From contig JBDREF010000172.1 in the NCBI GenBank assembly GCA_043820045.1, positions 1 to 27,091 of the forward strand: a DNA stretch of 27,091 nt. The letters are read 5' to 3'. Shown here in pieces: positions 7,340-14,272 of this stretch. The position numbers and the translations under genes are program-made. Below the pieces are notes generated by a model, which ran no database searches, was not told the origin of the DNA, and saw only the letters and a list, made by a program, of their open reading frames with translations. How positions within the stretch are numbered: the first letter of the stretch is position 1; each line of letters begins with the position of its first letter. This DNA comes from JBDREF01 sp043820045 (lineage in GTDB: Bacteria; Planctomycetota; Phycisphaerae; Sedimentisphaerales; Anaerobacaceae).

Positions 7340-7609
7340 TTAGTCCACTGCTACTACTTCTTTTACTTCGGGGACTTTTTCCTTGAGGAGTCTTTCGATG
7401 CCGTTCTTCATTGTCATCGTCGCGCCGGGGCAACCCTGGCAGGCGCCCTGGAGACGGACCCTGACTGTATTATCCTCGTCGATGCCGACCAGTTCGACAT
7501 CGCCGCCGTGGCTTTGCAGACTGGCCCGAACGGCTTCGAGCGTGTCTTTGATCTTTTCTTCTATGGTCTGCTCAACATTGGCACTGCTGCAACCGCATTG
7601 TTCACACAT
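7340..7609 (-). CDS. NifU-like (Nfu-type) iron-sulfur cluster scaffold/carrier protein
   Basis: This 89-residue protein consists of a NifU C-terminal (Nfu) domain, which holds a [4Fe-4S] cluster between two subunits and passes it to client proteins. Diagnostic segments are IEEKIKDTLEAVRASLQSHGGDVELV (in part, near 16-41), the cluster-binding GACQGCPGA with Cys57 and Cys60, and MKNGIERLLKEKVPEVKEVVAV at the end. I choose the ATG at 7609 because GGAG lies seven bases upstream; an ATG ten codons earlier has no such support. Unusually, the protein opens MCEQCGC, giving three extra cysteines (2, 5, 7) not needed by the family. The MNT gene follows 93 bases downstream. A promoter candidate is at 7641-7668. 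Confidence 0.9.
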   Translation of the reverse strand: MCEQCGCSSANVEQTIEEKIKDTLEAVRASLQSHGGDVELVGIDEDNTVRVRLQGACQGCPGATMTMKNGIERLLKEKVPEVKEVVAVD

Positions 7610-7640
7610 AAGCAATCTCCAATAAATTCTTTCCTTCACA

Positions 7641-7668
7641 ATTGTATCAGCAATTCAGTTTTTGGCCA
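7641..7668 (-). promoter_or_regulatory. Candidate promoter of the nifU-like gene
   Basis: Read on the - strand, TGGCCA (four of six matches to the -35 consensus) and TACAAT (five of six to -10) are 16 bases apart, about 32 bases before the chosen start codon at 7609. Confidence 0.4.
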
Positions 7669-7757
7669 GCTATTTCTTATTACGGCCGGAAAAGGTGTTT
7701 GTTGGAGCCGACAAGGCAAAAATCTCTATTGACGAGCAGATATATTGCCGAAAATAG

Positions 7758-7786
7758 TTGACAGATGACGGTGATGCTCATATAAT
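7758..7786 (+). promoter_or_regulatory. Consensus sigma-70 promoter of ilvB-ilvN
   Basis: TTGACA (7758-7763) and TATAAT (7781-7786) are both perfect consensus hexamers with the ideal 17-base spacing. This is the best promoter in the window. Transcription should begin near 7793, leaving an untranslated leader of roughly 238 bases before ilvB. Confidence 0.85.
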
Positions 7787-7792
7787 ATTTTC

Positions 7793-8030
7793 TGTATTTG
7801 TATGAAAACATGCGAATACGACCCTGAGACGCGGCTTTCGGCCGTGGTTACGCTGTTATGGCAGGGTTTGGAATCTTCGGTGGATTCGGTCGTTTTTCGA
7901 TGCAGAAGCGATTGACTCGCCGGAGGGACTCAGAAAGCCATAATCAGCCGGAATAACAAAAAGGGTTCTCTTTTTTGAAGCCTTATGGAAAAGGGACCCG
8001 GGTAATGTTTATCAGGAAAGGGATAGAAAT
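7793..8030 (+). promoter_or_regulatory. Long untranslated leader of ilvB, possible regulatory RNA
   Basis: The leader is far longer than a ribosome binding site requires. It contains a stable hairpin CGCGGC-TTTCG-GCCGTG (7830-7846) and a longer imperfect hairpin joining 7963-7974 to 7989-7999 (GGGTTCTCTTTT with AAAAGGGACCC) that ends 14 bases before the AGGAAAGGGA ribosome binding site. A 37-codon open frame (7802-7915) is moderately rich in Leu and Val but has no ribosome binding site. I recognise no known riboswitch or T-box here, and no clear intrinsic terminator. Regulation by attenuation is plausible for ilv genes but not shown. The rest of the 7610-8030 gap holds the two divergent promoters. 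Confidence 0.4.
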
Positions 8031-9761
8031 ATGAAATCCAAGCCTCGTGCTCCGGCTCGTTCAGCCGATAAACCCTCTGTCAAAACCGGCGCCCAGATCG
8101 TGGTCGATACGCTCATCGAACAGGGTGTGGACACCATGTTCGGCTATACCGGCGGCGTTGTCTTGCCTTTATTCGACAAGCTCTACGATGCGCCGATTAA
8201 TTTTATAATTCCACGTCACGAACAAGGCGGCTGCCACATGGCCGACGCCTACGCCCGTGCGAGCGGTAAGGTCGGCGTTGTACTCGCTACAAGCGGTCCG
8301 GGTGCGTGCAATCTCGTGACCGGTCTTGCTACGGCCATGATGGACTCGGTGCCTTTAGTCGCCATAACGGGACAGGTTCGCACCGAGCTGATCGGAAACG
8401 ATGCTTTCCAGGAAGCCGACACGACGGGCATTACCCGTCCGGTCACGAAATACAACTCCATCGTCAAAGATGTTAAAGACCTGGCACGTACCGTTCGGGA
8501 AGCGTTCTATATCGCATCGACGGGCCGGCCCGGTCCGGTGCTGATCGATCTGCCGGTTGACGTCGAGGTTGCCAGGTTCAGCGCAGACGGTCCGGCCGAG
8601 ATGCAGTTGCCCGGCTATCGGGTCCGGACCAAGGGACACGCCAAACAAATATCCACCGCGGCCAAGGCTATAAACAAATCCAAACAGCCGGTCCTTTACG
8701 TCGGCGGCGGCGTCATAACTTCGAACGCAAGCGATGAATTGAGAGCCCTGGCCGATAAAGCCCATCTTCCGGTGACGATGACGCTTCTCGGGTTGGGCAG
8801 TTGCGACCAGAGAAAGCCCGAATGTCTTGACATGTTAGGGATGCACGGCTCTGCGTATGCTAATTACGCAGTCCAGGAGTGCGACTTACTTATCGCAGTG
8901 GGCGCCCGTTTCGACGACCGCGTCACCGGCAAGCTCGAGACCTTTGCTCCGCACGCGAAGATAATCCATATCGACATCGATCCGGCCAGCATATCCAAAA
9001 ACGTTCACGTGGATATCCCCGTCGTGGGCGATGCAAAGGCGATCCTCAGCGAATTGGCCGCAGCGGTCGAGTACCAGGAAAGAAAAGAGTGGTTCGCCAA
9101 GATAGCGGAGTGGAAGAAGAAGTTCCCGTTCCGCTACGACCAGAACTCAGAGACGATTAAGCCGCAGTACGTCATCGAGGAGCTTTGCCGTCAGACCAGG
9201 GCAGAAGCGATTGTCACTACCGGCGTCGGCCAGAACCAGATGTGGGCCGCCCAGTTCTACAAGTTCACCAGGGCCCGGCAGTTCATATCCTCCGGCGGAC
9301 TCGGGACGATGGGTTACGGCCTGCCGGCGGCCATCGGCGCGCAGATAGCAAAGCCCGATGCAACGGTCATCGATATCGACGGCGACCACAGCTTCAACAT
9401 GACGTTGGGCGAGCTGCCCACCGCGGTCGAGCATAAGCTGCCGATAAAGGTTTGTATCCTGAACAACGGCTACATGGGAATGGTCCGCCAGTGGCAGGAG
9501 CTTTTCTACGGCAAGCGGTATTCCAAGAGCTATCTGAAGAATCCGGAGTACGAAGCCGTAGCGAAGGCCTTCGGTGCGGTCGGGATGACCGTCGATAAAA
9601 AAGCCGATGTCCCCAAGGCAATCAAACAGATGCTCAAGGAAAAAATGCCTTGCGTGGTTGATTTCAGGGTCGAGCCGGAAGAGAATGTCTGGCCGATGGT
9701 CCCGGCCGGCAAGAGCCTGAACGAAATGGACGGGCTCGATATATTGGAACGGTTGATCTGA
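8031..9761 (+). CDS. ilvB: Acetolactate synthase, large catalytic subunit
   Basis: This 576-residue ThDP-dependent enzyme condenses two pyruvates to acetolactate (or pyruvate with 2-oxobutyrate), the first common step of valine, leucine and isoleucine synthesis. The N-terminal ThDP domain shows GYTGGVVLPLFD and PRHEQGGCHMADAYAR with the cofactor-activating Glu64. ATSGPGACNLVTGL and DSVPLVAITGQV follow. The central domain includes GARFDDRVTGK, and the C-terminal ThDP/Mg-binding motif begins at GDHSFNMTLGEL (about 451-462) and ends at NNGYMGMVRQWQ. The length fits bacterial biosynthetic enzymes. The start at 8031 follows AGGAAAGGGA (8014-8023). ilvN begins 26 bases downstream, so the two subunits are co-expressed. 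The C-terminal WPMVPAGKSLNEM is the usual end of the family. Confidence 0.97.
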   Translation: MKSKPRAPARSADKPSVKTGAQIVVDTLIEQGVDTMFGYTGGVVLPLFDKLYDAPINFIIPRHEQGGCHMADAYARASGKVGVVLATSGPGACNLVTGLATAMMDSVPLVAITGQVRTELIGNDAFQEADTTGITRPVTKYNSIVKDVKDLARTVREAFYIASTGRPGPVLIDLPVDVEVARFSADGPAEMQLPGYRVRTKGHAKQISTAAKAINKSKQPVLYVGGGVITSNASDELRALADKAHLPVTMTLLGLGSCDQRKPECLDMLGMHGSAYANYAVQECDLLIAVGARFDDRVTGKLETFAPHAKIIHIDIDPASISKNVHVDIPVVGDAKAILSELAAAVEYQERKEWFAKIAEWKKKFPFRYDQNSETIKPQYVIEELCRQTRAEAIVTTGVGQNQMWAAQFYKFTRARQFISSGGLGTMGYGLPAAIGAQIAKPDATVIDIDGDHSFNMTLGELPTAVEHKLPIKVCILNNGYMGMVRQWQELFYGKRYSKSYLKNPEYEAVAKAFGAVGMTVDKKADVPKAIKQMLKEKMPCVVDFRVEPEENVWPMVPAGKSLNEMDGLDILERLI

Positions 9762-9787
9762 CTTTAGCTTGGAAAGTGGCATTGAAA

Positions 9788-10312
9788 ATGAAGCATATAA
9801 TAAGCGCATTGGTTGAGAATAAGCCCGGAGTTCTGGCTCATGTTGCAGGCATGTTTGCGGCCCGCGGATTTAACATTGACTCTCTGGTTGTCGGTCGAAC
9901 GGAAGACCCTCAGTTGAGCCGGATGACGATTGTCGTCGTTGGCGACGACAGGGTCGTCGAGCAGGTCCGCAAGCAGTTAGCCAAGATCGTTCCCGTCGTG
10001 AAAGTTCAGGATTTTGTCGGCCAGCCGGTGGTCGCGCGCGACTTGATGCTCATAGCCATTTCCGCGCCGCCGGAAAAAAGGGCCGAAATCTTATCGCTGA
10101 TAGAAACGTTCAAGGGCAAAGTCGTCGATATCGGCCAGAAGTTCGTCATGGTCGAAATCAGCGGTCCCGAGGCCAAGATCGAGGCCTTTATAGACATCTG
10201 CAAGCCGTACGGCATCAAGAACGTCGCGAGAACCGGAACAATCGCAATGCCGAGATATGCAAAGAGCGGTGCGCCCGCCGGCCGTATCTCCGACGAGCAA
10301 GACGGGCAGTAG
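9788..10312 (+). CDS. ilvN: Acetolactate synthase, small regulatory subunit
   Basis: This 174-residue protein is the regulatory partner of IlvB; it raises catalytic activity and confers feedback inhibition by branched-chain amino acids. An N-terminal ACT domain (about 1-75) starts with the typical MKHIISALVENKPGVLAHVA and contains RGFNIDSLVVGRTEDP, which forms the effector-binding site in the family. The C-terminal domain (about 80-160) follows, with LMLIAISA and a VARTGTIAMPR ending. The ATG at 9788 is preferred because the family begins right there. A GTG at 9776 in the same frame has no better ribosome site. Both starts share only the weak GGAAAG at 9771-9776. The last 15 residues are variable. 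Confidence 0.95.
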   Translation: MKHIISALVENKPGVLAHVAGMFAARGFNIDSLVVGRTEDPQLSRMTIVVVGDDRVVEQVRKQLAKIVPVVKVQDFVGQPVVARDLMLIAISAPPEKRAEILSLIETFKGKVVDIGQKFVMVEISGPEAKIEAFIDICKPYGIKNVARTGTIAMPRYAKSGAPAGRISDEQDGQ

Positions 10313-10525
10313 CGAATCAGCCGGCACGTTCCACGGCGCCTGGCAAATGAGTATGCACGCATCTCAGAGCCGTTCTCAGGCGGTCAAGGCGCACGCTGCA
10401 TTTTGGGCCGCCGGAGAACCTCGGGCATTTCTGCCAATATAGCAGCAAAATGTCTAATGCAAATGAGTACAGCGGTCCGATATAGAGAATGCAGTCTCTC
10501 ATCGCGCCGGAACGCAATTCACAGC

Positions 10526-10534
10526 TTTTCCACA
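10526..10534 (+). promoter_or_regulatory. Candidate DnaA box (TTTTCCACA)
   Basis: The nonamer fits the relaxed DnaA-box consensus TTWTNCACA exactly. It lies 231 bases before the dnaA start, where a self-regulatory box would be expected. A single box does not establish an origin. Confidence 0.45.
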
Positions 10535-10615
10535 AAGCACACTTACGATGTGCAAAACCTGTTAACAACAACTTTTTTTTGTGCGCAAAGTCAATACTCA
10601 CAGCAACCTCCATCA

Positions 10616-10624
10616 AGTGGAAAA
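10616..10624 (-). promoter_or_regulatory. Weak DnaA-box-like nonamer
   Basis: On the - strand this reads TTTTCCACT, one mismatch from the nonamer at 10526-10534, and is oppositely oriented. Confidence 0.25.
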
Positions 10625-10696
10625 GAAATTTCCCAAAACGCGATTGATTTAATCGCCGCCAAATATGATGATGCTTGAAGTTCTCCGCAGTTCATG

Positions 10697-10717
10697 GGAC
10701 TCCTCACGGAGGAGGCC
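10697..10717. repeat. Palindromic motif upstream of dnaA, copy 1
   Basis: GGACTCCT, CACGGAGGA and GGCC run together; CTCCT and AGGAG can pair as a small hairpin. It matches 18 of 21 positions of the copy at 10823-10843 inside dnaA. Confidence 0.6.
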
Positions 10718-10740
10718 TTCCGGCGGAAACTCGATTTTCG

Positions 10741-10750
10741 AAGAAGGAGA
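10741..10750 (+). promoter_or_regulatory. Ribosome binding site deciding the dnaA start
   Basis: AAGAAGGAGA lies seven bases before the ATG at 10758. It favours this start over the in-frame ATG at 10665. Confidence 0.75.
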
Positions 10751-10757
10751 AAAGCTG

Positions 10758-12275
10758 ATGCAGGGCACAATCACGGATGAAAGTTCTCGCACAATTGAGA
10801 GCGAAACACTCCACAGTCCCACGGACTCCTTGCGGAGGACGCCCAATGGCGTTGCTATCAACGAAGCGATCGCAAAGGAATTGGGACGGCAGAAGTATCG
10901 AATATGGTTCGAGAATTCAACCAGGCTGGAACTTGCCGGCGGATACCTGAAAGTCGGCGTGCCGAACCTGTTCATAGCCAACTGGATCGAGAACCACTTC
11001 CTCGACCAGATCAGCAAGGCGGTCCGGTCGGTTGCAGGTGCGGATGTGAAAGTCACATTCACCATCGACCCCGAGCTTTCGGGCCATCAAAGACGGCCGG
11101 AAGTCGGAGGTCAGAAATCAGCATCCGCAAGCCAAAGCTCCGTCCTGCGGCATCTGTCATCCGCCGTCGTCGAAGGCTCCCTAAAAACGCCGTCCCCCCA
11201 TGCCGGATACCGAAAGAAAAAGCTCAAGCTCAGCCTGGATACGTTTGTCGTCGGTTCGTCGAACGAGCTGGCGCACAACGCCGCCAAAGTCGTCGTCAAC
11301 GAGCAGCAAAGCCCATTCAATCCGCTCTTCGTTCACGGAGGATACGGCGTAGGCAAGACGCACCTGCTGCAGGGAATATGCAACGCGATCACCGAGAAGC
11401 GGCCGCAGACAAATTGGATGTATCTGTCGGCGGAGGATTTTGTCAACCAGTTCGTTCTTGCCTTGAAGACGAAAAAGCTGGAGACTTTCAGGCAGCGAAT
11501 GCGGCAGACCGACCTGCTGGCAATCGACGACATTCATTTTCTGGCCGGCAAGCTTTCAACCCAGGAAGAGTTTCTGCACACATTCAACACGATCAGCCTG
11601 GCGGGCAAACAGGTCGTCCTGGCGTCCGATGCGCATCCGAAGATGATAGCCCAACTGTCCGAGAAACTTGTCAACCGGTTCGTATCGGGAATGGTTGTCA
11701 AGATCGACTCGCCCGATATGGAAACACGCTGCCGGATATGTGAACAATTCATCAGAAATATCAAAACCCAGTCCGTCCCGGTCTCAGATAGTGTGATAAG
11801 ATACGTCGCTGAAAATCTTCGTGCCAACGTGCGCGAATTGGAAGGCGCCCTGCTGAAACTGATCGCCTATGCGGCGCTTAAGAACGAGAAGATGACTACG
11901 GCCATGGCCAAAGCCGTCTTGAGCGAACATCTCGAAAGATGCGACCCTATCGTGCACGTCTCGGACATCGAATCGGCGGCGGCCAGCTACTTCGGGATAA
12001 CACCGGCGAATATACACTCGTCGAAGAAGGACAGGACCATCGCTCTGGCGCGCCATTTCTGTATGTACCTGACGAGAAAGCACACGAACATGTCGTCCTC
12101 GGAGGTAGGCAGAGTCATGGGCAACAAAAATCACGCCACCGTGCTGCTGGCCTGCAAAAAAATAGAAGATTTGATACAGAGAAATTCGGATATTCGCTGG
12201 AGCGGGCCGGAAGGCAACAAAATATCCAAAGCCAGAACGGTGCTTTCCGAGCTGGAAAAAAGTATCTCCCGCTGA
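10758..12275 (+). CDS. dnaA: Chromosomal replication initiator protein DnaA
   Basis: DnaA binds DnaA boxes at the origin and uses ATP-dependent assembly to open the duplex. From the ATG at 10758 the protein has 505 residues. Domain I (about 30-95) contains RQKYRIWFENSTRLEL and FIANWIENHF. A variable linker precedes the AAA+ domain III, with Walker A GGYGVGKTH (194-202), Walker B LLAIDDIHF (Asp257, Asp258) and the RF pair of LVNRFVSG. Domain IV ends with the helix-turn-helix GRVMGNKNHATVLLACKKIE. At the base-reading positions this reads Asn458-His459-Ala460 where E. coli has Asp-His-Thr. dnaN, recF or rpmH do not follow; the convergent TPR gene ends six bases away. A palindromic repeat peptide (TDSLRRTPNG) lies in the N-terminal region at about residues 22-31. 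Confidence 0.96.
   Translation: MQGTITDESSRTIESETLHSPTDSLRRTPNGVAINEAIAKELGRQKYRIWFENSTRLELAGGYLKVGVPNLFIANWIENHFLDQISKAVRSVAGADVKVTFTIDPELSGHQRRPEVGGQKSASASQSSVLRHLSSAVVEGSLKTPSPHAGYRKKKLKLSLDTFVVGSSNELAHNAAKVVVNEQQSPFNPLFVHGGYGVGKTHLLQGICNAITEKRPQTNWMYLSAEDFVNQFVLALKTKKLETFRQRMRQTDLLAIDDIHFLAGKLSTQEEFLHTFNTISLAGKQVVLASDAHPKMIAQLSEKLVNRFVSGMVVKIDSPDMETRCRICEQFIRNIKTQSVPVSDSVIRYVAENLRANVRELEGALLKLIAYAALKNEKMTTAMAKAVLSEHLERCDPIVHVSDIESAAASYFGITPANIHSSKKDRTIALARHFCMYLTRKHTNMSSSEVGRVMGNKNHATVLLACKKIEDLIQRNSDIRWSGPEGNKISKARTVLSELEKSISR
10823..10843. repeat. Palindromic motif inside the dnaA coding region, copy 2
   Basis: GGACTCCT, TGCGGAGGA and CGCC run together, an 18-of-21 match to the copy at 10697-10717. 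The two copies are 126 bases apart, exactly 42 codons, so both would be read in the same frame (DSLRRTPNG here). Confidence 0.6.
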
Positions 12276-12281
12276 GTTCCG

Positions 12282-14216
12282 TCACCGTATTGTCGTCGGT
12301 TTGTCAATTGCGGCTTTGATCGCGCGGACGGACGGCGACTGGGGCATCTTCTGATAGAGTGCATCGATTGCCTGCTTAGCCTGGTTGAGTCCGCCGGCTC
12401 GGTAATAGACGTAGGCCAGAAGCAACTGCAACTCGGTCGAACCGCTCCTCTGGAACCATCGCTCAACATCCTCTATTCCGGCGGCAAGTTTGTCCTGACC
12501 GCCCAACATGGCCGTAAGGTCGATCCTGGTCTGCATGTATTCGGGACTAACCGTCAGGGCCCTTGAGATGAACAGGGCGCTGCTGGTGTAATCACCGGCG
12601 GCGAACAACGCATGTCCCCTGCCCGCAATGGCCTGCGGATCGTCGGGCTTGTAGATAGATGCCATGGCGAAAAAGTCCGCCGCATTGTAGTACCGGCCGT
12701 TCCTGAGATTAGCTTCGGCGGCCAGCATGTGCTGGTTATATCTGGCCTGCGAGAAAGACTCAACGCTGCGATGCGGACCCATGATGCGTTTGGCCTCGGC
12801 AGACAAGTCAGCTTGTGAGAGTTTGTTTAGCTCCTCCAACGGAGAACTCTTCTCCTTAGAACCGATCCCGCCGGCCATCGCCGGAAGTTCCAACCGGGCC
12901 TGTCCGCCCTCATAGTCTCTTCCGGCCGCCGCACCCGGCACCAAATGAGCGGGCGGCTCCTCATCGAAAGGCAGCTCAGCCGCCTGAGGCTCGTAGAGGC
13001 TCGAGGTGCTGCGGGGCTCGGGCATGTATCGCTGTCCCGGGGACGCCTCGCCGAAAGCGGCTGAAGGCAGCTTGTCATCCGTTGCAGCCGGTTCGACCTG
13101 CAAACCTGCCTCGAACGACCTGGTCAGATCGTCGAGCTGCTGTTTGATTCGCTCAAGGACGTCACGCTGTGCCGGGCTGAGCGTACTCGCCTTCGCTTTC
13201 CCGGCATCGGCGGCTGAGAGATTCGTACGCTCACCGGGCGCCGGCGAAGGGGCAAACTGCCGCGAAGCGGGCAGGCCGTAACGAGTAGCGGCGGTTTGGC
13301 TTGTACCGATGTCCGATTCAGACGACGGCTGAATCTCCAGCGTCGATTTCAGGTTTTCGATTCCCGTTTCCTGACTCGGATATCGAAGGGACGTATCCGC
13401 CGCGAACAAGCCCTGTTGCCGACCCGGATCCGCAAGTTGTGCCGAGTCTTGTGCCGTTGCTCCTTCGTAGTTATTTAGCCGGTTGAACCGCTCTGCCGTT
13501 AGACTCTCGCCTTGCCGCCGCACGTCGATTTGACCCGACGGCAACCTTCCCGTATCCCGCTGACCCGGTGACATCTCGCGCAGAGGAGTGCTTTCCATCG
13601 TCGAGGGGAATTCGGTCCGGATGTAGCGCGACGGCGGCAACGGAGCATATTGCGTCTGCGGCCTCTGTGAATCCAAATCACTTCCCGTTGTGCCCCGGCT
13701 GAATGAATCTTGCTGCCTCGGCAGAGACTCCAGGCTGAAAAGATTGGCTCCCACGGTGCTTGTATCCTGCTGCACACGGGTACTGATTCTGGTATTCGCC
13801 GGACTAAGGACGCCCGACTGTCCCGGTATCGAAGAAGCCACCGTTTCGGTTGAAGAATAGTATGGCTGAGCGCCGTATCCGTAGGAAGGTCTTGTATAGT
13901 CTTCCGAGCCGGCGGTGTCCCTCAAGAAAGAACTGAGTGTCGATGAACCGAGGCTCGAAGTGAAACTTGTCGTTGATTGATACGGGACGTCGCCGCGGAA
14001 GTGCCTTCCGCGCCGCACGTTTCCGGTGATCAGCAGATTTCCGGTGTTATCTATCGGAGAGGCGGTCTCAAGCAAACCGTTGCGGATGCTGCTCGGGGGC
14101 ACAGTGGCCGGACCGACGGGGTTGTTTATCGCAGAGTTCTGCATCGACCTGCCCGCCGCCGAACCGAGCACGAGCAACAACAAGACCGCCGCGACTACTA
14201 ACAGCCACCTGTTCAT
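12282..14216 (-). CDS. Membrane-anchored or secreted TPR-containing protein of unknown function
   Basis: From the ATG at 14216 the protein has 644 residues. A strongly hydrophobic N-terminal segment (about 4-22) is either a signal peptide or a membrane anchor. The next 450 or so residues are rich in Ser, Pro, Gln, Gly and Thr with little predicted order. The C-terminal part (about 490-635) has helical TPR-like repeats, for example RNGRYYNAADFFAMASIYKP, then a repeat with GHALFAAGDYTSSALFISRAL, and one with YVYYRAGGLNQAKQAIDALY. TPRs bind other proteins, so an extracytoplasmic scaffold is plausible. I do not recognise an orthologous family. A TTG 27 bases upstream could extend the frame, but the ATG places the hydrophobic segment directly at the N-terminus. 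It follows nadK by 56 bases as the last gene of the - strand set and converges on dnaA. Confidence 0.75.
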   Translation of the reverse strand: MNRWLLVVAAVLLLLVLGSAAGRSMQNSAINNPVGPATVPPSSIRNGLLETASPIDNTGNLLITGNVRRGRHFRGDVPYQSTTSFTSSLGSSTLSSFLRDTAGSEDYTRPSYGYGAQPYYSSTETVASSIPGQSGVLSPANTRISTRVQQDTSTVGANLFSLESLPRQQDSFSRGTTGSDLDSQRPQTQYAPLPPSRYIRTEFPSTMESTPLREMSPGQRDTGRLPSGQIDVRRQGESLTAERFNRLNNYEGATAQDSAQLADPGRQQGLFAADTSLRYPSQETGIENLKSTLEIQPSSESDIGTSQTAATRYGLPASRQFAPSPAPGERTNLSAADAGKAKASTLSPAQRDVLERIKQQLDDLTRSFEAGLQVEPAATDDKLPSAAFGEASPGQRYMPEPRSTSSLYEPQAAELPFDEEPPAHLVPGAAAGRDYEGGQARLELPAMAGGIGSKEKSSPLEELNKLSQADLSAEAKRIMGPHRSVESFSQARYNQHMLAAEANLRNGRYYNAADFFAMASIYKPDDPQAIAGRGHALFAAGDYTSSALFISRALTVSPEYMQTRIDLTAMLGGQDKLAAGIEDVERWFQRSGSTELQLLLAYVYYRAGGLNQAKQAIDALYQKMPQSPSVRAIKAAIDKPTTIR

Positions 14217-14272
14217 AATGCCGAATACCTCGAAATTACCCAATTGGCTGATTCAACCACAGCCAAACCTGA

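Larger units (their letters stand above)
10313..10757 (+). other. Region between ilvN and dnaA: possible dnaA control region
   Basis: This 445-base stretch has no supported gene. It holds one good DnaA-box-like nonamer (10526-10534), one near match (10616-10624), an eight-T run at 10573-10580 and a GTTAAC palindrome, so its second half is more AT-rich than the genes around it. One copy of a palindromic motif lies at 10697-10717 and the dnaA ribosome site at 10741-10750. An open frame from an ATG at 10665 runs into dnaA, but no ribosome site supports it. I see no clear terminator for ilvN and no strong promoter. Confidence 0.5.

Noticed and set aside
7802..7915. A 37-codon open frame in the ilvB leader, with nine Leu or Val codons, as an attenuation leader peptide
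   Set aside because: There is no ribosome binding site, the branched-chain codons are scattered rather than clustered, and no terminator/antiterminator pair is clear. It is kept only as part of the leader description.
10313..10757. A replication origin (oriC)
   Set aside because: Only one exact relaxed-consensus DnaA box was found and no box cluster with a clear unwinding element, so this is not called an origin.
10665..10757. Longer DnaA starting at the ATG at 10665
   Set aside because: The added 31 residues are unlike the family, include repeat-coded sequence, and lack a ribosome site, whereas AAGAAGGAGA precedes the ATG at 10758 at good spacing.
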